Shown: positions 56,622-64,000 of the stretch, piece by piece
How the letters are laid out: the number at the start of each line of letters is the position of its first letter
How positions within the stretch are numbered: position 1 is the stretch's first letter
NCBI GenBank assembly: GCA_947311845.1
Contig: CAMZMU010000117.1
Span: 73,985,042 to 74,049,041 of the forward strand
Origin: Poa pratensis
Taxonomy: Eukaryota > Streptophyta > Magnoliopsida > Poales > Poaceae
Direction: 5' to 3'
Length of the DNA: 64,000 bases
The notes under the pieces: model-generated
Told to the model about the DNA's origin: nothing
Seen by the model: the letters and a program-made list of their open reading frames with translations, nothing else
Database searches by the model: none
Program-made: the position numbers and the translations under genes

Positions 56622-59461
56622 GGGCTCGTTTGGTAGCAAGGGATCCCGAGGGGATCCCCGTCATTTCCCTGGGCAGCTGATCCGCGAGTCAATTTTAACC
56701 CGGTTTTTCTGGGTGGCCATTTGGTGGCAAAGTTGAGGGGAAATTTTAGCCCGATCCGCCCGATATCCCTGGGTTTCTCTCCCACGCCTCCGGACATCGG
56801 GAAAAATCTCCCCAGCCGACGCTCACGACGACGCGATCTCTCCACCGCGACGACGTGATGCTTCTGCCCCGAGCTCCTCCGCCCGACGACCGCATGCGAC
56901 GCCGCCGCCAAAATCCTCCGCCGACCACGAGCTTCGTCCGCCGAGCGCTTCCTCCTCGACTACTCCACACGGACGCAATCCTGCTGGTCCTCACCGACGA
57001 CCTCGCCGCCGCCAGATCCGCCGCCACTAGGTTAGCCGAGCATGCCCTCCTGCTTCTTGTTCTTGTACTCTCCACCACGACCCTGTCCCTACTGACCTCA
57101 TGATGAATCCACAAGTTGAATCACATGCCAGCATCAGGGGTAGCAAGATCTGTAGCGGCGGCGGGTACGATCTCTTGAACAGCAACAGATCTGTAGATAT
57201 CTTGTTCTTGTACGCCTCCACCTCTGTTTCTATCCACATTACATGCCTATACACATGCTTTACACAGCCTGCTCTCTAGCTTTCCATACCTTGATGTAAC
57301 GATAAGCCTGGCCTCCTGTTCTTAAACTCCAGGTTGTGTAGTATTTCTGTGCACGGATATCATAACAGGCTGCGACTTGCAGTCGGTCCATGGTGTATTT
57401 TCACATGTATTAATTCCTCACACATTATATTTGCCAAGTTTGGTGACACTGAATCTGTATATTGCAATTTGGTTGTGTGTTGTTACTTCTTTTGCATATG
57501 CCCGAACAAATCGTCTGTGCCATTAGAAGTAATGGAAAATTATTCTATTGGGTAAATTTGGAGTCATGGTCGATCAGGTGTAGCTGTTTTAGAGGAAAAC
57601 TACTTGTGCAAATAGTTATTCATTTGCAAGTAGATCATACATGCAAATATGCAGTAGTGTCAAAATCACTCATCATTACTAGTAAGCGGAGCATATTCCT
57701 AGGAGCTGACAGTCGGTGCATATTATTCAGAACATGACACAACTGGAATAGTGTTATACAATTTAAAAGCTTCGAGGACTATCTCCAAGTTGTTTTCTTT
57801 CTAAATGACGCCTTTGTGTCGTGGGAATCCAGGAATCAAAGAGAACAAGATTATTTTAAGAATATAGATTAGTGTATGCTTATTATGTTTGCAGCTACCG
57901 TCCCTAGCAATGCCTCCATTTCTTTGGGAAACATGCATATATATAATTTCAAATGTAATATTGTGTAGTAATTACTTTGTACATTTTTTGCTCTGCAGGT
58001 TTTCCTAAAGGAGAGTTTAATTACCTTTTTTTTCTGAACTAGGTTTTCCCTGCCTTTTTTCCCCTGAAGTTTGAACAGGAAGAAGGTACCAATGCTTTGG
58101 TGCTTTGGAGTTATCTTATTGCTGTCTGATGCAGAATTCAAACAACCAAGAGGTACAGTCTCAATTAAGAAGATGATTTATATTTGCATCTCTCAGTTTA
58201 TACTCCTAACATTTAATTGTGTGCTTACTCCAACTTGGACATGGCCTAATTGTGTACTCCACAAATGGAAGTAGTAGTAGTAGTTTGGAGTATTTAGCAC
58301 AGAATTTGTATGTGTAAGCATGGTATTCCAGAATAACTACTCCAGAAACTGTTGTTTTACTATGTATGAAACTTTTTCATGGTACTGATTGAACTCTCTG
58401 AAGCTTGTTACAATAAGAACAGTTATCTGTTAAATTGCTCACTAGGGTTAGCAGCTGTGTGAATGCGCGTTACTTGTTGTGCTCCCTGCTTTCAGTTAAG
58501 TTGACAAAGTTTATTGACGAATTTGCAGAGCACGGTGCCTCCCTCGATGAAACTTTACTGAAGATTAAGGGCCTGTTTGGATGGGAGCCCCAGCTTGCCA
58601 AGCCAAAAAATTGTTGTTGACCAAATGCTTGGCCACTGTTTGGATTGTAGCCCATAATTTGGCGTGCCAATGCTATCTTCAACTCTCCAGTACAATTTCA
58701 CGCCAACGTTTTGGCCAGATGCTAGCCCGTGCTTTGGTGAGGCTAGCGTAGGCACAATCGCCCTGAGCACGGCGAGCGGCGGCGCCGTGCCCGGGAGTGA
58801 GTCGTTTGCTGGAGTTTGAGCATGACTACAAGCACGGCGAACTGCGGAGCTGCTGCCGCTTCCGGTGATCATGGGTGGAGGAGCTACTGCGGCTGGCGGC
58901 GGCAGCGGCCGGTGAGCGGAAGAGCTCCGAGGAGGAGCGCCGGAAGCGTCGGCTGGCCGAGCGGAGGAGCTTCGGTTAGGAGCAGCAGCGGCAGCGGCCG
59001 TGGAGGAGCGCCGGAAGCGCCAGCTGGCCGAGCGGAGGAGCTCCGGGGAGGAGCGGAGGCGGCGGCCGGCGGAGAGAAACAGCAGCCTACGGTAGCCTAC
59101 AGCGTGTACTGCTATTTTATTTTTTGTAAAATTCCACTGTACTTTTGCTTGTTGAGTGAATACTTTTGCTGGCTGTACTTGTCACTGTAATTAGTATTTT
59201 CCGGATTTTTCCTGAAATTTCTTAATTACTTCTGTTCCTGGAATTTGGCAGCAAATTGGAATCATTTTATTTGAATGATACAGTATGTGTGAAAATATAG
59301 AGTAGACTCGGATGGGTCCCTTCCTTCCCCTTGTCCCCAAATGGCAGCAGGGGTATTTCCCCACGACGGGAGATCTGGCACGGGGAACCCATGTGCACGG
59401 AAAAGTTCCCCCGAGGGATTAAGTACCCTGGGTTTTCTATCCCTAGCAACCAAATCAGCCC
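56622..59461. mobile_element. PIF/Harbinger-type element, 2.84 kb, no transposase seen
   Basis: Terminal inverted repeats GGGCTCGTTTGGTAGCAAGG and, from the other end, GGGCTGATTTGGTTGCTAGG are flanked by TTA (56619-56621 and 59462-59464). End type and 3-bp TTA target are those of PIF/Harbinger. The interior has a GC-rich stretch (about 56830-57050), an AT-rich middle and another GC-rich block (about 58760-59080). No DDE transposase or Myb-like partner could be recognised. Inside, TAAGGGCCTGTTTGG at about 58566 looks like the end of a second Tourist-type element without a visible partner. Confidence 0.7.
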
Positions 59462-59464
59462 TTA

Positions 59465-60003
59465 TAGTTCCATGACTGATGTCTGTTACTATGTTTGAGT
59501 CGCAAACAAAATAAGCCCAAGTAATTGAATAAATTTTGTAATATGCTAGAAGAAGAATTTTCTTTTGAAACAGAGGATGCTAGATTGCTAGAAGATGCAT
59601 TGTTGCAACCTTTGACAGTGTTTACTATTTCAATTCTCACAAATGAATACCCCCAAATGCCAAGGACAAAATTATATCAATACACTCCACTCAATTGCAC
59701 ATATGCTCTTGTGTAGTGTACATATAAACATCAAAAAATAAACATATATATCTTATACCCTACGAATTTAGTTTCTCTGCGATCCTAACACCGTTTGCAA
59801 CCCCTGGACAGTACACTGACCTTTTGGCGCATCACATGAAGGCACTAAATATCCCCTCTCTCTCTTTTTCTCAAGCAGTAACATGTACACAATAAATAGA
59901 AGAAGAAAAGGCGCGACGCGACCAGACCACGCGATGCATGCATGGGCTAGCTAATCCCGGCTGGCAGCGCAATGAATGGACGGACGGGATCTTGCATGGT
60001 CGA
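59465..60003. other. Intergenic region downstream of the peroxidase gene
   Basis: AT-rich DNA that holds the 3' UTR of the minus-strand peroxidase near 59900-60003. No clear polyadenylation signal was identified. Confidence 0.5.
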
Positions 60004-61245
60004 TCAGTTGAACTTGGTGCAGAGCTTCCGGACCTCCCCGTTGCTGCCGGTGAGCACGCCGATGCTCCCCATCTTCACCATGGAGTCCGCGAAGTCCTGG
60101 CGGAAGTAGGGCCCGAAGATGGTGCTGAGGAGGCCCGAGTAGGAGTCGACGACGTCGACGGTGGAGGTGTCGTTGTAGAGCGCGGCGTCGGAGGCGATGA
60201 CGGCGAAGCCGTTGCGGATGTTGCGGAGGATGGAGGTGTCGAACACCCGGTCGCTGCCGCGGTCCAGGGGCACCCGCGTGTTGAAGTCCCCCGGCGCGCA
60301 CCGGGACTTGAGCTCGGAGAGGAAGCCGTCGGGGATAGACGGGTCCGACCCGAGCCCGCCGCCCGGGAGCGGGAACTTGTAGAGGCGGTCCTGCATGAAG
60401 AAGCACGCCGTCGTGCCCACCGTGTGCGCCGCTGCAATTCATTCACGTCGAGGAAAAGTGCGTTAGTTTTTTCGCTATGCTAGCCGGCCGCAACCATGGT
60501 CGTACGTAGAGGTTTGGTTTTGTAGTTACAGCTGAGCAGGACGAGGTCCTTGTCGTTGAGGCCACTGGCGGCGAACTTTGAGCGGAGGACCTGGGCGGAG
60601 TCCTTCACGTCTGGCAGCACGTCGCCGTCGCGCAGGTTGGACGTCTTCCCGTCGCGCCGGCCCGTCGGCACGTCGAACGACGGCCCGCCAGTCTGCGTGC
60701 AGTAACACGAATTATCAGTTTCAAACCTCCATGCATGGAGCGCGCGCGACGGTCGATGTGTGTGCTTACGAAGGCGACGGCGTCGCGCGCGGCGAGGATG
60801 ACGATGTCGGCGCAGGAGACGACGCCCGGGCACTGCGTCTCGAGCTGCGCCTTGGCGCTGTCGATCACGTCCAGTCCGCGCAGCCCCTGGTGCTTGGGGT
60901 TGTCCACCTCCGCGTTGTTGTTCCCGCCCTTGATCAACACCGACGCGTCGCACCCCTGAAACATAACCATCCAGTTGCTCAGAAATCTTTACAGAACGGT
61001 AGCAGAAATCCTGACATGAGAGGCGTACGCACCCTGACGAAGCAGTCGTGGAACTGGAGGCGGAGGAGGGCGGGGAGGATGGTGGAATCGGAGGAGGAGA
61101 AGCTCCGGACGACGGACGCGACCGTGGACTCGGCGCTGGGGCACGACTTGGAGTAGAACCCCACCTGCAGCTGAGCACTGGAGCCGGAGGCTAGCACCAG
61201 CAGCAGCAGGGCCACGGCCACGCCGCTGGTACTGCTACAGCCCAT
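60004..61245 (-). CDS. Class III peroxidase (peroxidase 43-like), intact, four exons
   Basis: Exons on the minus strand: 61245-61033, 60955-60770, 60692-60530 and 60431-60004 (stop TGA 60006-60004). All introns are GT-AG and phase is kept, giving 329 residues, normal for the family. A signal peptide ([20 protein letters not shown]) precedes [11 protein letters not shown], so the mature enzyme is secreted to the apoplast or cell wall. The distal haem site is [18 protein letters not shown] with catalytic Arg and His. The proximal haem ligand is in [11 protein letters not shown]. Eight Cys at the usual places (SCPS, HDCF, GCDA, QCPG, SCAD, TTAC, SRCA, KLCT) would form four disulfides. One N-glycosylation sequon (NDTS) is present. 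It oxidises phenolics or other donors with H2O2. The specific role is not readable from sequence. Confidence 0.95.
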
Positions 61246-61344
61246 CCTAGAAAGAGAATCTAGAGAGACAGAGTGTGTGTGGCCAAGCAGGGGGGAGTGA
61301 GGAGAGCTAGGAGCAAGGTCCTGATCTGTGTTGCGTTAATGGGG

Positions 61345-61351
61345 TTTTATA
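61345..61351 (-). promoter_or_regulatory. TATA box of the peroxidase gene
   Basis: TATAAAA on the minus strand lies about 100 bp upstream of the start codon, within GCTTATAAAACCCC. A transcript starting about 30 bp downstream would have a 5' UTR of about 70 nt containing CT-rich sequence. Confidence 0.65.
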
Positions 61352-64000
61352 AGCTCTCTCTCATGCATCTCGTCTGGTGGAGACTGGAGAGATGCATGTT
61401 CCAACACATGGATGATTTGACGGCACCGCAAAGAGTAGGTGTCAGGCATTTAGTGGTACGAAACTGCATAATGCAGCTGCGTATAGAAGTAGAAGCTGAT
61501 AATTTTGTTGTCTTGGGCCGAAGTTGCAGTAAAAGGTAAAACCTTAGTAACCAGGACAAATTTTTGTCATATTTTTGAGTAATTCGAAGCTTCAAATGAA
61601 TTTCTCGAGGATTCTTCCGGCCGAACTGTTCGTCGAAATTTATTGCGTAGATTCCTGATGCGTCCTTTTGGATTTCAGTCTATATAATCTGAAAAGAAAT
61701 GTCGACTGCGGTGAAGCTGAATCTACTAGCTAGTCCCAGTTGATCGATCTTCCCGGGACACCACCATGAATGCTTTACACAGTTCAGAGGATAGCCAGAG
61801 AAGTTTCTCCTGGACCCTGCATGCATGGTTAGGCGCCCGTCCATCCATCCATGTGCGCAGGTCACCGGCCGGCCGGCGGCCGGAATTTATGTGCGCAACT
61901 CCAGCGCGGCACCATTGATGGCCCAGTTGTCACGGCAAAAGGAGCGTGCGGCAAGTTGCCAATGAGGGATCAAGCAGTAAAGAATGGCGTCTGGGGCATG
62001 TCATGGCAGCTCCCATGAGATGGTCACAGCCGGATTTGCCTGAACCACGAAAGTGCGCGAGCTCTCCCCTGGTTTCGGCGTTTCTGGACTTTATCACATT
62101 ACTGCGGCGGAAGCTCCGCGCGATCTCGCGCTGGGGAAAAGCTTGCACGGAATCGGAAATCGATCATGTCGTTCTCGCATGCAGAGGGTAATGCACTGCT
62201 CTTTTCAGATACGTTTTTTTTTTTTTTGAGGGATTCAGTCATTCAGATAGCCCCTTTTGATTCAAGGGTCCTCTCTTCGGTTAACATGCAACTTTGAAGG
62301 ATTCCACTCGTTAGTACTTCGTCTTTCCCATATTAATTGACTCTAAGAATACGAGACGGGGGAGTATATACTACTCGTAGTATTTTTTCCCTACTGTCTA
62401 CTTTGCACACGGATTCTAAAGAAAACAATTCATTGCGAGCAAGCTCATGCAGTTTTTCTTTCTTTTCATGAATACTATGATAGGCATGGATGCACCTAAT
62501 ACTACGGAATATTTCTGCATTTTTCTCATGATACAACCAAACAACTTGGGTTCAAGGAGGCACTTTGGTTCAATGGAATTTCGAAGAATTTAATTCCTTA
62601 GTACTCTTTTTCTATATGGTTACTTTGATTGCACGAATGGAAATCGTAGATTTCTTTGGACTGTTTTGCATATGATTCCAATGAAAAAATCCCTTTGATT
62701 CCAAGCTCATATATATTTTCCATTGTTTCAATGAAAATTATGACATGCACCAAATACTACAAACAAGTCACGTGCTTTTCTTTGGTAAAACAACAAAATT
62801 TATATTACGGATTGATGTGTTTCAGTTCCTATAGGATTCGATATGGATGAACACTGGCGGATTTCTTAAGTATCTTAGGATATTGTAAATGTTATAATAT
62901 TTTCTATGAGAACCATTTGGTTTGTAGGATTGAATCATTTGTGTTTTTTCCCAAGGGTTTCCCTATATACGGTATCAAGGGAACAACAGGGGCTAGCGTA
63001 CAGCGGTTGTACCATCTTTGATCCGGCTCATTAACATGTATATTTTAATATATACAAATAAGTATTTAAATATGTTAATGTGAATTTTAGAAAACATCAC
63101 TACAAAACATAAAATATTGACATATTACAAAAATTATTCATGTCTTAGAAAAATATTCATGTGTTTATACAAAACGTCCATGTTTTAAAAAAGTTCACAT
63201 GTTACAATCACAAGTTTTCATTTACAAAAATATAAATGTTCACGTATTCTAATAAAATGTTCATCTAGTCTCAAATACTTTTTTGTTTGAAAAAACTATA
63301 TGATCTCAATAAATTGCAAGAAAAAGAGCGCGTATTTCAATATTTTTTATGCGTCTTAGAAAATTATTCGTCTATTTACCAAAAAATAATGAAAAAAATA
63401 TATAAAAGAAATTAAATGGAAAATTAAAACGGAAGAAGATAATTAAGATTAAAAAATATGATGACGAGCCAGCCCATGAGGGAACACATGTGAGTGACTC
63501 GCCGTCAATACTTACAATAAAAAACTATTCATAATGTTCTTTTCATTCACACAAACATTTTGTAGAAAGTAAGCGGTTTAGGTAAACAAATTTTTGGTGC
63601 TAACACATTGTTGTTAGGGCTGGTCGAGTGGAAACTAGGCCTGAAGTGAATCAAAATACAATTTGTACTAAAGTTCCATACTTATCGAGATAATATTTTT
63701 AGTGTGTAACAATATTACAATTATAATTTTCTAGTTGTTTGCATAGTTTACCCACATATTTAGCAATGTTAATAAATATTAGTTTGTGTTTTTCTATCTG
63801 TACTGAATATCATTGAAATATTGTAATAAAATCTATTGTAGAGCTATTTCTTCTGCACTACATACTATATATATTATACATATATATGGTCTCTAAAGAT
63901 TACGATCTTACAAATATCTCAATACTAGTTTATAGTGTATGCTAAAGTAAGCATATTTATGAAAACTTCTAGAGTGTAACTGAGCCAATGAAATTATTGC
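61352..64000. other. Upstream region of the peroxidase and AT-rich intergenic DNA
   Basis: No gene is supported. It includes a likely short Stowaway derivative at 62317-62364. AT-rich sequence with many short inverted segments around TTGATTCAAGGG, GGATTCAATC and TTGGTT (about 62240-62950) suggests old MITE material. Very AT-rich DNA follows from 63040 to the end. Confidence 0.4.
62317..62364. mobile_element. Very short Stowaway-like derivative
   Basis: CTTCGTCTTTCCCATATTAA follows TA and ends ACGAGACGGGGGAG before TA. The two ends pair imperfectly like Stowaway TIRs, but only 48 bp remain, so most of the interior is deleted. Confidence 0.45.

Noticed and set aside
58566..58760. Second Tourist-like MITE starting TAAGGGCCTGTTTGG
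   Set aside because: No inverted partner end or matching target duplication was found downstream, so it is noted only as a possible fragment.
59938..60483. Plus-strand frame of 181 codons over the peroxidase
   Set aside because: It is the antisense shadow of peroxidase exon 4. The sense strand has correct splice sites and catalytic motifs.

Overview
The window is nuclear DNA from a grass, most likely a Triticeae species (wheat, Aegilops, barley or rye group). It has two GC-rich, multi-exon plant genes at its edges and about 50 kb of nested retrotransposons, MITEs and LINE/SINE debris between them. The transposon types fit Triticeae: Tat-lineage Gypsy with an antisense gene, pol-less Gypsy families primed by tRNA-Asp, Stowaway and Tourist MITEs, and poly(A) retroposons. 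The species itself cannot be fixed from sequence alone.

Layout. Positions 1-5347 (+) hold the 3' part of a class V aminotransferase (molybdenum-cofactor-sulfurase-like) gene with four visible exons and one frameshift. Directly behind its stop codon, 5380-6832 is a cluster of poly(A) retroposons that reuse one target site. Positions 8151-36667 are one nested stack. A minus-strand pol-less Gypsy element (C, 8156-36662, TSD GACGG) was split by a plus-strand Tat-type Gypsy element (B, 10425-30583, TSD ATATA). B's integrase gene was split by a second pol-less element (A, 16715-24766, TSD AATAC), which carries a Mutator-type MITE (18596-19109, TSD ACTTCATCA). C also holds a solo LTR (31831-32948). 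After 171 bp of spacer comes element D (36844-43796, TSD AGGGT), a younger relative of C in the opposite orientation. Positions 44108-46935 are an unassigned repeat region rich in TGTACA-type minisatellite. A 5'-truncated LINE (47246-48307) and a homogeneous 220-bp tandem array (48501-50249) follow. Two minus-strand retroposons of one family come next, the first associated with a tRNA-like SINE (52202-53783 and 54143-54935). A 2.84-kb PIF/Harbinger-type element without a visible transposase lies at 56622-59461. An apparently intact class III peroxidase gene is at 60004-61245 (-). The rest, to 64000, is AT-rich and shows no gene.

How the parts work together. The host genes are a PLP enzyme of uncertain substrate and a secreted haem peroxidase, with no sign that they act together. 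Element B once encoded gag, protease, reverse transcriptase, two RNase H domains and integrase on one strand. On the other strand it has a six-exon gene of about 947 codons. All its coding parts are now broken. Elements A, C and D encode at most gag/protease-like or unknown short proteins, yet keep LTRs, primer-binding sites and polypurine tracts, so they must have moved with enzymes supplied in trans. They share an 11-bp polypurine-like motif that recurs inside all three.
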